Program-made: the position numbers and the translations under genes
Shown here: piece by piece, positions 1 to 12,782 of the stretch
Layout: each line of letters starts with the position of its first letter
Position numbering within the stretch: the first letter of the stretch is position 1
From: Manis javanica
Taxonomy: Eukaryota; Chordata; Mammalia; Pholidota; Manidae
Assembly (NCBI RefSeq): GCF_040802235.1
Contig: NC_133174.1
Coordinates: 106,583,647 to 106,647,646, forward strand
Length of the DNA: 64,000 nucleotides
Direction: 5' to 3'
The notes under the pieces: model-generated
Databases searched by the model: none
Seen by the model: only the letters and a program-made list of their open reading frames with translations
Told to the model about the DNA's origin: nothing

Positions 1-3000
1 TAAGCACAATTATAATAAGCAGATGCACAGATGAGCTAGCTATTCAGTATTCACTGTGCTGAGGGAAAAAGCCTTCTGAAGGTGGGTGAGTGAAATGAGG
101 GGGCTCTGTGTGGCTAGAGGGGCTAAGGGAGGACTAAGGGGGCTGGGATCCCTAACCCCCATGCCCCGAGTGAGAGCCTCAAGAACCGGTATAGACTGTA
201 CTGAAACCACTCTGCTGACTGAGCCATTTGCTCCCTGTTCTCATCCTTCTCTGGAGTAAGGGCTCATGCAGAACTTTAGCCTAGAAGTCAAGTCCCCAAG
301 TATTTACCTACATGCCTATTACTGTGCTGGGTTCTGTTTTAGGTGCTATAAGGGAGACAAAAGAAGTAGAAGACACACTCCCTTGTCCTCTAGGAGCTTA
401 CAGTCTTGTTGGAGAAGCCTGAATTACATACCTGGACTATGACTAAGGGCTCAAATGTATGGTCTGGTGCCTTGCACACAGTAGGTGCTTAATGATTCCT
501 CCTTGAATGGCAGTGGCCATGGGAACAGCAGAAAGGAAAGAAAGGCAAAGTACATGTGGGTATGAGCCTGGTGCTTGCAGGGGTGAAGAGGAGCTAGGCC
601 TGGCTGGTGAAAGCTTTGTGGCTCAGAAATGAGGCAGCTGCCCCCATGGGGTAATGTGGGGCTGGGGAAATGCTCATGGGGAGCTAGCCAGGTTTTAGGT
701 GCTGGGTGACCCCTGACCAAATGGAACCACTGAACAAATACTGTTTACAAACCAGGTGATCCTGGATGGGGTTTTACCTAAAAGGGCTGTACACAGGTAA
801 GTAAAAAGTCCACTGGAGCAAGGATTCTTAGTCAGCTTGGAGAAACAGGCCTCGACCACAGATACTGTGACCCATATCCATTTGCTCCCTCATCCATTCT
901 ACGAATACATACAGAGCTCCTACCATGTGCTAGGCATTAAGAAGAATACCATATTGAAAAAGCTCAGAGCCTGCCCCAGAGAGTACACAGTCTGGCAGGG
1001 GAGAAAGACATGGCAACGAAAATACAGTAAGGTCAGGATTATAAGCAGAAGCTCATGTGCTGGAGACACACAGAGGAGGGAGTAGCTAACTTTGTGGGAA
1101 GTCAAAGCAGGCTTCACAGAGTAGCTAACAGCAATTGTACTAGCAGTTTTGGTAGCTATATTAGTGGTATTAGCAGTAGCAGCAATTTACTCATCTCTGT
1201 GTACTAGGTACTAGATGTTCTACATTGCATTATCTCATTGAATCTTTACAACAACGCTATGAGGTGGGTATTATTATCCCCATTTTATAGAAGAGGAAAC
1301 TGAGGTCCAAAAGAACTAAGTGACTTTCCTGCAGGCACACGGTAGTAAGGGGCAGAACTAGGGGTGGAACCAGGTCTCTCTGAGTTCAAAGCCTGGCCCT
1401 GCTGGTCTGCCACTCCTATTTAGGGGGTTCCAGCAGCAGATGAGGCGAACACTCTAAAACCTGGGGTGGACTGGTCATGCCAGGCCAGATTATAAGAGGC
1501 ACTTCAATTCTGGGGAACCTCCAGCAAAAGTTTTTGGTTTGTTTAATCTGAATGCTGATCTCACAACCAATCCTTCTTCTCCATTCTCTTCTAGGACTGC
1601 ATGCCAAGAATGTTCTTCAGTGGCAAAACACAGGACTTAATCAGGAGCTCAGCCCCAAGACACCCACTGTCCCCCGACGTGCTTGGCCATCCAGGTGAAG
1701 TGGCCGTCCCTTCATCCTCTTTCAGCTGCTCTCAGAGTATCATCTCAGCTATCCAGATCTCTTCCCACTCTGCTGACTGTCCCTGAAATAGGGACACAGG
1801 AAAGGGGGAAAGAGGAGGATCCAGATATGGAAGGTGGGCGAGGGGTGGAGGTGGGAAATGTTTCATCAGTCCTAGTGGTGAAAGATCATGAGGATCACTG
1901 GGCATGCAACATGGGGTATTCGGTGGGCAATGAAGTTCTGAAAACTCTGCCCTAAGACTAGAGTGTCTTTGATCTCTGCTTGTTGGCTTTCTAGGTGGAC
2001 CATCTGGGCCCAATTCATTCCCACTCAGGGACCCAAGACATGTTGGGAGCCTCAAATTCACCCCCAAACACTTTCTGGGCAACCGTTGCCCCTCCTGCAG
2101 AGACCCCAACGCTTTGGCCAGATCACACAAAAGACCTAAGGGGCCTCGATGGCAGAGGGCTAGACTAAGGGAGGAGGTGAGAAAGCAACCATGTTGTAAG
2201 CCTTCTCCGCATCATGGGCTCTCAGCTGAAAGTGATGGAGGAGAGCGTGTGAAGTGGGAGGGGCTTCCCTAGACTCAGAAGGAAATGAGAAAAAAACCCA
2301 AGAGAATAAAGGCATAAAAAATGTCAGTATTCCTTTTGGGTTTGTTATTTTTACCTCTAAAAGACATTGTTAGAATGTCAGGGTCACTTGTTTCCCCTCT
2401 TCCTTAAAGTGCTGTCATTTTATTCCTCCCTGCTCTGAAACACACAGCCCCTGCGCCAAGGCAGCTTCAGAGGGCTCCCGAGACCTCCCACAGCACACTC
2501 CTTTGCAGCTGGCAGCAAAGTCTGTTGTGAGAAGCACAGGCAAGGATACCATTTCTGAGTGCTCCCAGGCAGACTTCATTTGCTTCTCACAACAGCCTCC
2601 TTATGTGGTGGTTATTATTGGGGGAATTGACATACGGAAAGGTCAAACAAATTCCTGGACCCCTAAATCCCACACCTAAATCTTCCTAGGGAGCAGTGAG
2701 GACCTCATGCTTTAGCCACCAGCCTCTCCCAGCCACCCAGGGTGGCCTGTGTTCTGCCTCCTGGCTAAATGGCATCTGCTGGAAGTCAGCCAAGCATGAA
2801 GGGCAGGAAACCATGGGGCTCTGGCCCTTTCTGCTACTCTGGAGAGACTGATGGCTATGACAACCAGAACAGAGTCAAGCAGAGCAGGGAAGAGGTAAAC
2901 CCTCCCACAAGTCACACTTCCAGGGGTGATACTTTGTATGTGATTGCCCAAGGAGACCCCACTGGTGCAGACAGTTCTGCTGCTGAAATGCAGACAGTCC

Positions 3001-6000
3001 CCTAAGGGGAGTACCTCAGATTCTCACCCAGGAGACCTCTGATAGGTGCCCATGGATGTCAGATGTCCCAGTCTCAGAAAACTCCAAGAGATAGTCTCAA
3101 GCCTCCTCTTGGGAGTCTATTCCCAGATTCACTTCCTATCCTGTCTTGTGTCTACCACCTTAAATTCCTCAGTCCATTTTATAGCACTTGATCACCCAAC
3201 TGGCATGAATTATTTTATTCCAGTTCCACTACATCCATTACACTTGGGAAGGTAGATGACTGTTCCCTTCAGCCTGATGAAATAGAGACTCTCAGGACGT
3301 TTTATTCCTCTTCTGATAGTAACCGGACTGGGCACGGCTTCCTCCCAGGGTGGACAGTGCTTCCCAGTCATGCTGTGGGTTATGTTCACCCTCATTTCAG
3401 GCTCCTAGTGGAGACTGAGCAATAGCACTGCCTGATCCTTTCCCATGTTAGCCCTTGGTGATTCCCTCAAAAGGATGTGCTAACAACAGAAATGGCACTG
3501 CTGCCTCAGGAAAAGGGATGGGCTTATGCCTGTGGGTGTCCCTGTGACTCTGCCTGTCACCCATGTGCTCTCACTGGTTCAAATACCCTTGTGGAAGCCA
3601 AACCCAAGACTTCACAGATGATCAACCAACTGAGCTGAGTTGAGTAACTGGGCTTATTCTCCAGTCCCTGGCCATGGTTTGGACCATTCAAAACACATTC
3701 AGTTTGAACAACACAGCAATTTTTCATATTAACTACAACTCGGAGAGCTATCAGCACATGGTTTGAAAGTAGCATGCAACAAGACCTCTCACTCCCTTCT
3801 CCTGCCCCCTCAGACAGAAATAAGGTTTTTCAGAGCCACCATAAGCTAGGGGGGAGGCTGAGACCTCATGCCTCTCATTTCTGCCTCAAAAGGATGACTG
3901 TATGGTCTTCACTTAGGCAAGAAGCTTCTTCTACTTCTTCCAATCCAGTTCCCATGACAATTGGCTGGGGAGGCTGAGGCTGTGGGGCTGGAGTCAAATC
4001 CAGATTTGAAAGGCCAGCATCCATTCCTCCTGGCACCCAAGTGCAGTCTCTGATCATACGGGTTCATACACCACAGCTTGTCCAGAGTGCCTGGGGACTT
4101 TTCCCACAGGTGTCCTGGTGGCCAAAAGGCTGAGCAATCCTGTATGTATATTTTATAGAGCAACTCCCCTCCCTTTCCCCTTGGCTGTAACACATAGCAT
4201 TCACATGCATGCCCTACTCCTGCAGACATGCCCAGTTTCAGGCACACTGGCTGTGAGCCACCCCTCTTTCCCACTCAAAAAAGCATGATGGAATGTCAGG
4301 GAATGTGTACTGAGTGATATTATTGGGAATGACCCTACCTCCTCCACTCAAGTTTAGTTTTTCCAAGTGAAACACTAGCAAACACTGGACTATTTAAGAA
4401 AGGACCCAAAACCCCTTCACAACCAAAAGAGAATGGTTGAGAACTGGTGGTTCATGGCATGGGAAGTTTCCAACCTTGAGGCAGAACCTGGACTGGGTGC
4501 AAGCAGGAAGACACAGCTAAGCTGAGAGCAGAGCCCATAATGACTGTTCCTCCTGATCCACAATGTAGTAAGATAAAGTTTTGTGTGACACCTTCAGATT
4601 GCTGAGAATACTTAGCTCTTATCTATTCTTAGCAAAGCAAACCACAAGCCTGAAAGCTGCCTGGTGACTTACAGAATCCAGGCTTGAAGGTATCTAAGAG
4701 GACCAATGTTCTCAGGTGACTAGGCACTTCTACTTACCAGTGCCAGTGACTCAGGATGACGCTTCTCCCTAGCATCCCATTTTTCTGCAGGCTAGGTATG
4801 CTTTCAGATTTTCCATCACAACAGAGCCTGGTTTCCATCAAAATGCCCTGACTGCACAACCTTCTTCTTTCCCCTTTCTTAAAGCTCATGACTGGTCAGT
4901 CAGGATATAACTCCACCTACCACAATCCACATAGGCTTACTCTTGGGCCAGATTTGTCAAAGATGATGAGAGACATCTAAGAACAAACATATCTTGGGCA
5001 TATGGATGGGCAGGAAGTCAGGCGAGACAATGACTTGTTGCTCCACTATGCTAATTTGTTGGCCAATTCACAGGAGGTGGCAGCCGATGCTGTAATGATA
5101 ACTTAGGGCAGCAGCAACAGGGAAATTTTCTAAAAATGGCTTTTATTACAAGGCTTTCCTGAATTTGGCTATATCCAGGCATTATGTCATTAGGAAAAAC
5201 TGATGCCTCTCAGTAGAGAAAAAGAAATCTGTTCCCAAAGCCGAGGCTCTCGGAAAGCTATTAAGCAGTCCCCTTGAAATCACAACATTGAAGATTTCAC
5301 AGCAACAGCATCAACACATTAGAAAGAAGCATGAGGCGCTGTTTGACTCTCTGCCTTTTTCATTACTCATTCCTCTAGTAGAGGGGAAGTGGGGGAGGAG
5401 AGGAAAGATGCAAGTCAGGTTTTTTTTTTATTCATTCACACTTAATAAAGCAAAGCGTAATCCTGAAACTTAAAAATAACATTTCTTTAGTCACCAGAAA
5501 AATTGGAGGCTATATGTCATTTTTCCTCTCAGAGGCAGAGGGCTTCATTATCTGAGTGCAGATAGAATATCCCTGAGTCTCCAAGGCCAGCAGACTTTTT
5601 TGCTGCAATTGTCACAGCATTGTTTTGGTCAGAGACAAAGACTATTTGCCTTCCCAACAGTCCCATGGGGGCTAAGTGGCCTAGACCAGAGCAGCATCAA
5701 AGAGCAGGGTGCAAGGAGAGGTCTGAATCCCCTGCTGCCGACTCTTCCTGGAGCTAGCATTTTCCTCTCTCAGTCTCTGGCTATTAATCTCTGCAGTTCT
5801 GAGGCTTTGAAGCAGCCACCTCTGTGGGAGAAGAGCCGTTTTGGTTCTGGATTCTTTCTCAGAAGTACCTGAGGCTCAGTTAATCAAAAGTTGACCAAAG
5901 TATAAGATGGATGGTGATGTCTGACTGCTATTTTGTAAACTAATAGTAGTAAAAATAAAGAGCAAATGATCAGAAAGTTGACCAGTGTGTTTCCACTTAC
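1..6000 (-). other. SEPTIN6 intron 5 (partial, runs off the left edge)
   Basis: No coding exon was recognised. The visible content is L2-like fragments at about 297-510 and 890-1,115 and a MIR (antisense) at about 1,190-1,400. The remaining sequence is mostly unique and unassigned. I searched for the expected exon 6 (AHLPFAVIG-type peptide on the minus strand) and did not see it. Confidence 0.7.
1190..1400 (-). repeat. MIR, antisense
   Basis: Contains ttatccccattttatagaag, aggaaactgaggtccaaaag and ggaaccaggtctctctgag, the reverse complement of the MIR core. Confidence 0.8.
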
Positions 6001-6162
6001 GTTCATGGTTCCGTTGATCTCTGTCACTGACTCGTCATCTGTAGGGAACTGGTAGATCTGGACCCCATTGCTGACAAGCTCGCTGGTGATTTTGATTTTA
6101 AACTTTGTTAGTTCACTCTTAGAAATGGCATCTGATTTGGCAATGATGGGGATGATGTTCAC
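6001..6162 (-). CDS. SEPTIN6: SEPTIN6 coding exon 5 (residues 177-230; G4 region)
   Basis: Septins are GTP-binding proteins that assemble into hetero-oligomeric filaments at the cell cortex and cytokinesis furrow; septin-6 pairs with septin-2 and septin-7. This exon encodes 54 residues ([14 protein letters not shown]... to ...EINGTMN) covering the strand before G4, the G4 motif at residues 184-187, and the following helix. Seen in sequence: an acceptor ending cccttccctag just above 6,162, a GTAAGTGG donor just below 6,001, and phase 0 at both ends. Wording such as [20 protein letters not shown] matches septin-6 rather than septin-8, -10 or -11 as I recall them. Odd: the family G4 motif AKAD reads AKSD here, and T223 stands where I recall alanine. 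The next exon (AHLPFAV...) was not found to the left, so intron 5 runs out of the window. Confidence 0.93.
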
Positions 6163-6284
6163 CTAGGGAAGGGAAGAGCAAATTCTTGGTAGTTTGCAAT
6201 CAATAGCAGTGTGAACTTGGACTTCCATTAGCTGCCAGACAGAGCAGCTCAATCGTGGTCCAGCACTGGCCACCTCTGTAGCCA

Positions 6285-6490
6285 AGTAATAATATAATAA
6301 ACAACAGCTCACTATGTGCTGGGCACTGAACTAAGTGTTTTACATGGCTCAACACAACTAATCCTGACAATAACCATGGTGGGAGGTATTATTACCACTA
6401 TTTTACCAATAAGAAATTGAAGCACAAAAAGTCTAAGTAACTTGCCCAATGCCACAGAGCAGGTAAGTAGCAGAGCTGGGATCCAGATCC
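6285..6490 (-). repeat. MIR, antisense
   Basis: Contains ctatgtgctgggcactgaac, aacttgcccaatgccacaga and gcagagctgggatccagatc, a near full-length MIR in reverse. Confidence 0.8.
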
Positions 6491-7624
6491 AAGTTTAGTC
6501 TTATTCCTAAATCCAGTCTTAACCATGAGCTGTCTACCAGCTCAGATCCAAATTGATGAGCTGTGTGATACCTTAATATCAAGGTTACTGCTTTTGAGTG
6601 ATTAGAAGCAGAAAATTGACAGTTGGGAATCTGTGATTGACAAGGGGAGAAGTGGCCACTCTTTGCCAACAGCCAACTGTCCAACCCATCTGATCAATAC
6701 AGGCTAGCCCCAGCCGGTGTGACAGGGACCCACATGGGCAATGACAGGGAGGGAAGGCAGGGCAGAGCTCAGTGGAGAGGCACCCCAGACCCTCTGTCAG
6801 AAAATACTGATGAACCAACCTGGCTAGATGAAGAAGACCCTCCCAGTTATCAACCTGATTGGAGACTCATGCAAAAAGAGTCATAGTGCCTGAGTCTCAC
6901 AATTAATTCTGCATAAAGAAAGCAGGTATAGTGCCCGATTTCAGACAGTAGGAGAAAAGGCCTAATACCCTCCCAAAGTTCAATCCACCTGAACCCTGAT
7001 CCTTGAAATTCTTCCAAGAAGAGACAAGACTTTTACCATCAGAAGGTAAAGAAACTTGAAATGCACAGGCCTTAGTGAGACAGAGCACACCGAAGGTTCA
7101 CACAGAGACCACAGCTGTTCCTGCCAGCACACTCCAATCAGGTGGCATGGATGGTGGTCTGGCCCTGAATGGAGCTCTAGATTTGGAAGAGAAACTCTGC
7201 CCCCTTTGCACTTTGCCTAGGAGTACCTCTAAGGCTGACATGGCAGCTTCAGGTGCTAGCTTACAGAAAGGTTGAACCTTAGGGGCACCTCCCTTGAAGT
7301 TGTTGCGGGTAGGGAGTCAAAAAGCAGGCAGAGCCAATTCTCCTTGTAGTTTTTCACCCTGTCCCAGGTGCACTATAAATATATGCCAAAGGTGCTTACT
7401 TAACTTGGCCCACCCACCAGGCCTCCAGCCACATGCTCTCTGCTACTCTATACAGGGCATGCATGGCATGGTGACATTTCCAGAGCAGCCCATTACTCAT
7501 GGGCAGTGAGCTCATTGCTGCGAAATATGAAAAACTGCTCCTATCTTGACTGTAGCTGAAATTCAGCTCTTACAGTCAATGTGCTACTAACTAACTATAT
7601 ATAAATTAGATTTTTTTTGGTAAA

Positions 7625-7850
7625 ATAAAATACCCTGGAATCAGAGAAAGCTTGCTCTGAATCCCAGACCCAACCCCATGGTTGTCTGACCTTGAGCAAG
7701 CTACTTGACTCTCTGTGCCTCAGTTTCCTCATATGTAAAATGGGAATAAAAATAGTATCCAAAACACTGGACTATTGTGAGGATGAAATAAAATAATACA
7801 TATAAAGTACTCATCAGAGTGCCAGACACATAGGGAATGTTAGGGGAAAA
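7625..7850 (+). repeat. MIR, sense
   Basis: Contains tgaccttgagcaagctactt, ctcagtttcctcatatgtaa and a trailing ctcatcagagtgccagacac. Confidence 0.8.
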
Positions 7851-8019
7851 AGGTACTTAGCAATTAGGCTTTTTCAAGATGCCTGTGGTCAGTTTCTTTG
7901 TACAGAAAGTAATCCTTTATATGAAGAATTATCTAATTTATATCTGGTGTGGGGCTTGCATTTTTCAGTTTCTTTTAAAACAGGATATACCTGATTCCCA
8001 CAGCCATCTTGCTTGGACC

Positions 8020-8240
8020 AGAGGCCATAAAACATGGAGCTACACATCTGGGTTCAAATCTAGGCTCTGCCAGGGGGCAAGTCACTTAACCCAGAGCCTC
8101 AGTTTTCTACGCTATAAAATGGAAGACAATGCCAGTGTTGGCCTTACCTGTTGGGAGGATTGAGTGTGATACTCCATGAGGTATTGCACAATGGTGGCAT
8201 ATAATGAGGGTTTAAAAAATGTTAGCTGCTATATAAAAAT
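8020..8240 (+). repeat. MIR, sense
   Basis: Contains ctgggttcaaatctaggctc, gcaagtcacttaacccagag and ctcagttttctacgctataa. It lies 170 bp after the preceding MIR. Confidence 0.8.
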
Positions 8241-8637
8241 TATTATTGATAATAATAACTTTCAAAGTCAAGTTTGCATGTTTGACTGAGGCCAGTTCAC
8301 ACTGGGACAAAAAAACCACCTTTCCATTGCTGAAGCCTGAGCCCCCAGACCCAGACAGCAATCTTGCTCACATCCACCCTTATTCCCAGAAAGGATTGGA
8401 GCAGAAAGACAGCTCTGGGCACCCCCATGCCCAGTGCTGGGAAAACGAATCCCAAAGCTTATGATGCAGGTGCTGGATCAGTACCACCATCTTTATGGGG
8501 GGGGGCAATGAATTGAGAAGAGGATGAGGAGGCCACAGAACCTCTTCTTGGACCTGGCATCTGTGTTGCACAAGAGACCAGAGAGAGTGAGTCCAGCTTG
8601 CCCAGCCTCCCACCTGCCCTCGCCCCTGCCTCTGTAC

Positions 8638-8824
8638 CTTACTGTCCAGCTTCTTCATCGTCACTAGGTCCAGTGACTTTAGGGAGTGACCCGTGGGGGC
8701 GATGAAGTACAGGCAGGCGTGGATGCGGGAGTCATGGTAGGTGTGCAGGACCCTACGGATCTTCAGTTCTTCCTGCAGGTAGGCCTCAAACTGGGCATCG
8801 ATGAATTCCACAACGGGCTTGTAG
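8638..8824 (-). CDS. SEPTIN6: SEPTIN6 coding exon 4 (residues 114-176)
   Basis: This exon encodes the last base of Ser114 and residues 115-176, from [15 protein letters not shown] through [20 protein letters not shown] to [13 protein letters not shown]. It is the part of the GTPase domain between G3 and G4, including the family-typical TYHDSRIH stretch. The acceptor (ctccccttttag) and donor (GTACAGAG) are visible, and the length of 187 nt fits phase 2 in and phase 0 out. Compared with human septin-6 from memory, Val118 and Ala154 are substitutions (human Ile and Val). It lies 2.5 kb upstream of exon 5 in transcription order and joins it without a frame break. Confidence 0.94.
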
Positions 8825-10497
8825 CTAAAAGGGGAGAACAGGAAAGTGGTCGGACCACTTCAAAAACTGGATTTTGATACAGTCCTTTTAGGACTTTAAA
8901 ATACCTTGGTAATCTGACTCTCCCCCACTGACCACCTCCGTAGTCCACCCCCCCCATGAGCCAAACTTATGCCCATTGGGGCCCCTTCACTCTGGAAGGC
9001 CCATTTCTCTCTTCTCATCCCCATTCTGACCTCCCAGACCTCAGGGCTTGGTTGAGTGCCCACCTCCTCCCATAGGGCCTTCCTCACTTATGCTGGCAAT
9101 AGCTCCTGTGACCCAGGAGCAAAAAATATAATTATGCTACTGAATCACTTACTGTTGCTTCACAAGGATTAGTGTTCCCTCAAGTAGACTGCCTCCTTCT
9201 GAGGAGGAGGGATCTCAAAGTGTCCTTCTCTGTCCCGTGTGGTGCTCTGATGTACTGTGGAGCCCACAGGCCGTATCTGTGGATGAGCCTATTGTGCTCC
9301 AGGCTGGGCCCACGTCTTTGCTTCCTGTGTCTTCCCTCCAGTGCCTAGTATGGAAGTAGCCAGGACCTCTCCTTGACCCACTGCTGGGGAATTCTGTCAG
9401 AATTTTCTGGGTTCTGCCCAGTCTTGTTGGGTCTACTGGTGCCCCCCACTTGGCTTGCCTAAGGTCCCAGCAGTTTTCTGGTTCCCATTACCTCCAAGGC
9501 TGTGACTTGAAAATCTAAGTATTCGGACAAAATCAGGTAAAAATAATCCCTCCTCCCATCCTCCACACGTGTACCCACACAACCCAGCTCACTGAGTCTC
9601 CATGCCCAGCTTCCCTTTGTGGCCCCAAGTCCTGACAGGCATCATAAACAAAAGTCAGTCCTTTGCTCCTCCCTGTCCTGGGAAGCCTCCCCCTTCTCTC
9701 CAGGACCATTCCAGCTACCCCTGCAACCTCTTTCTGCTCTAACTAGGTCAACTTAGCTTCAGCCCTGCCTCTGTACTCATCTCCCAGTTTGACCCCTGTC
9801 TCTCCAGTGGGCTTCCTCCCTTCAAGCTAGAGTTTGCAGGTACCACTGCCAGAAGGGAACATGATTAGAGGAGAAGCAGGGCTCAGCCAATGCCTCCCAC
9901 CTGCAGCAGCCCCAACCTGAGCCTTTTGGAAAGCTCCCCCTAGCAGAGAAGGAAAAAGAGCTTTTAAAAAAAGAATCACAGAATCCTAGAGTCAAGGCGC
10001 TACATACAGAGGAGAGATCCAGGTGCAGGGTTATCTTTGGAGCCCCAGGGAAAAGTCTAAAATTACAGTCCTTTCTTTTTTCCTTTAATCCCTTTGAGGC
10101 AAACATTGTTCTGCAGGGTAATAGCATCTAAGAATCTCTTGGTTACAGAGGTACTTAGAAGGTTCCTCAAGAATTAGGAGTGAGGGTGGGCACGCATCCC
10201 TTAGGCTTATCTGATTAAGTTTTGGATGACTGGCTTATTTGAGTTGTCTAAGTATGGTGCTGCTTCATTTTTTTTCATTACAAAACTTTTTTCACTTTTT
10301 GTTGTTGTTGTTTTGCAAAAGGAATCAAAAGATGAAAGAGAAGAGTGCATTTTTAGCTCCCCCCCAAAATCTCTGGTGCTACCCTGGGCTTAGCTGTCTG
10401 CTACTTAGGGTCTCTGAAGAGGTACATGGATCAGACAAGCCAAACCAACCAATCCACCAACAGGATTTAGTCTAGACTAGTCCTAGATGGGTGAGTC

Positions 10498-10631
10498 ATC
10501 TTGGTCTCATTAAGCTTTGTATTCTCAGTGGTATGTGAGTGGTATCTGAATACAGAGCAAGGGTTCCACCCCTACTTCCCACAGTGGCCATCTCCCCCAC
10601 TCCACTCTTGCTGTGCTCACTGGACTCCAGG
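10498..10631 (+). repeat. Direct-repeat copy 1 (134 bp)
   Basis: This segment starts at atcttggtctcattaagc and ends at ctggactccagg. It recurs at 12,133-12,265 with only one single-base length difference (ctcttgctg versus ctctgctg). The flanks of the two copies are unrelated. It is not assigned to any repeat family I know. Confidence 0.9.
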
Positions 10632-10916
10632 CCACAGTAAACAAAATCCCATACTCCCATAGGCAACCTCCCATCAAAATGCTTCCTTCCTCTAAGTGAT
10701 AACTGACTCCCCTTCAAAGCCACTGCTCCCTTGCACCCTTCTCAACTGGAAATTTCTCCCTCTTTCACACCCAAGTTCACAGAGGGGCGGAAAGAGAAGT
10801 TTTCTTCTAGCTGATTATCTCCTGGTTTACTTCATCTCTATCTCCTACAAACTCCAGCTCCAACACTCTGTATCCCTTCCCTCCTCATCACTACTGTTTA
10901 TCTTTTACTTTTCAGG

Positions 10917-11397
10917 ACAGGAGTTCTTCACCCGGGATCTACAGACCTCCAAGGAGTCTATGGATAGAATTTATTGATTCCATGAACTTGGATAGGGAAA
11001 AAGCACATCTTTCTCATGAAGCTCCAACTGCACTCTAGCAGTTTCTTTAGGTCCAAACACAGATACCAATTTACAGTAATTTTTAGTACCTGTGATTTCA
11101 TAATCAATAGAAATCACCAATATTTTTGTTTCCTGCCACAGTTTTTATAAATATCTCAAAACACCATTTATATTTACTGCAACTTCTAGATTATGATAGT
11201 TATTAGAACTGCATATAGGCACTATTATTTCAGGAATTAATGGATTATGAAATCACAATTGTAAAATATTTTGGTAACTATATTTTTAGTGTAACTGGTG
11301 TATTTCAGGCATTTTAAAACATTATTCTGAGAATGAGCCCAGGGGCCTCACTAGATTGCTCGAGGGCCAAAGGCACAAAACAACCCCTGGACTAGAC
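10917..11397 (+). mobile_element. Non-autonomous hAT (Charlie-type) DNA transposon
   Basis: It begins with caggagttcttcacccggga and ends with caaaacaacccctgg, imperfect terminal inverted repeats of the type seen in hAT-Charlie elements (ggttcttaacc...). The interior (for example tctatggatagaattt and attattctgagaatg) resembles a common mammalian Charlie-derived family. The family name is not certain. It has no coding capacity. Confidence 0.6.
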
Positions 11398-11739
11398 ATT
11401 ACTTTTTATTCATTTCCAATAGTGAAGACAATAAATAGGATAATGGAATAAAAAGTGACTGAGGGTTTAGCTACTTTAAATACATTGATCAGAGAGGGCT
11501 TCTCTGAGGATGTGTCATTTGAGCTGCAAGCATGAGAATGAGAGAACCACGGAGAATCTGGGAGAACAATCCAGGCAGAATAACAACAAAGGTAATGGTC
11601 CTGAGGCAGAAATGAGCTTGACAAGTTTGAGCAATAGGAAGAAGAGAGCTGGGAGTTACGGAATGAAGAACAATAAACTACTCACAATGGTCCAAAGGTA
11701 GAAACGATCTGTCAACAGAAGTCTAGTAAGCAAAACGGA

Positions 11740-12008
11740 ATAGCCGTGCAATGGCTGCCACTCAGGGGCCCACTGCTCTGGGGTCAGGGTTTTCTGCTCA
11801 AAGGCACGGAAGTACAGGAGCTCTTCCACTAGGCACGCATTCACCAGCTGGTGTCACTGAAGCAGCGGCTTCCCCTTGAACTTGTACGACACCAGCAGGA
11901 CTTGGAAGCTGGACTCAAAACGTTGGGAGTTGTGTCCTGCACTTCCACGTGCTCTGCCTCCAGGTCCCACTGCAGCTTGTCCCATGGGTACTTGGCACTG
12001 CGTTCCAC
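11740..12008 (-). pseudogene. BOLA2P: BOLA2 processed pseudogene
   Basis: Minus-strand peptide pieces in two frames match BolA-like protein 2, a small cytosolic partner of glutaredoxin-3 in iron-sulfur handling. They are KLQWDLEAEHVEVQDTT, then SSFQVLLVSYKFKGKPLLQ, then HQLVNACLVEELLYFRAFEQ and KTLTPEQW. The copy spans nearly the whole small protein with no intron, as expected of a retrocopy. It is broken: the start codon is GTG, there is a frameshift after the DTT segment (near 11,920), an in-frame TGA after PLLQ (probably CGA to TGA decay), and no recognisable normal stop. It lies in SEPTIN6 intron 3 in the same orientation as the gene. No poly(A) tail was recognised below 11,740. Confidence 0.85.
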
Positions 12009-12132
12009 TGTGGCAGCCCAGCCGGGATGGAACCCCAGCCACCTCAGTGAGTACTCTTTAATTGTCATCTTTCTTCTTAACATTGAAAAGTCTCTTCTTG
12101 AAACACTATCCTCTGACGTCACTGCCACCATT

Positions 12133-12265
12133 ATCTTGGTCTCATTAAGCTTTGTATTCTCAGTGGTATGTGAGTGGTATCTGAATACAGAGCAAGGGTT
12201 CCACCCCTACTTCCCACAGTGGCCATCTCCCCCACTCCACTCTGCTGTGCTCACTGGACTCCAGG
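12133..12265 (+). repeat. Direct-repeat copy 2 (133 bp)
   Basis: Same orientation and nearly identical to 10,498-10,631. The spacing is 1,635 bp start to start. The BOLA2 retrocopy, an L2 piece and the end of a hAT element lie between the copies. Confidence 0.9.
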
Positions 12266-12782
12266 ACCTCTGTAACTTCTTTCTCACTCTCCTTATCTTA
12301 AATTCTTGGCCTGTCTCTGAGGTTCCATCCCAGCCCATCTTTTGTTGACATCTGCACATTACATGCACATTATCCCTGGTAGTTGCCCTCATTCCCATGG
12401 CCTCAGTCACCACCATCTTCCTATCACACTTCCTAGACACTCAGAAGTCATTCTGGTCTCCTCTCTCATCCAAATGCCACTCCTTTGTGCCAACACAGCC
12501 ACCAGAGGCTCTCCCGCTGGAAACCCACAAGACCTGGTCACTGATGCTGTACTCGAACACAACCATCCCAGCAGGTCTACTGCGACAATGCCCCAAGTGA
12601 CAGCAGCAAATTTACTCTATCACCATCCTTCCAGTCAGCTTGCCTTCCCTCTACACTCATCCCTATTCTGCTGTATCGTGCATGGCCTCATCCTCCTGTA
12701 GCTCTCCTGCAAATCCACTTTCACTGTGCCCTTTGAAACCCCTGAACCATGATAAACAAAACTGCCTACATCTTTGCCCCTC

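Larger units (their letters stand above)
6163..8637 (-). other. SEPTIN6 intron 4
   Basis: A 2.5-kb intron. It holds an antisense MIR at about 6,285-6,490 and two sense-strand MIR copies at about 7,625-7,850 and 8,020-8,240. A short G run lies near 8,496. No other gene is seen. Confidence 0.75.
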
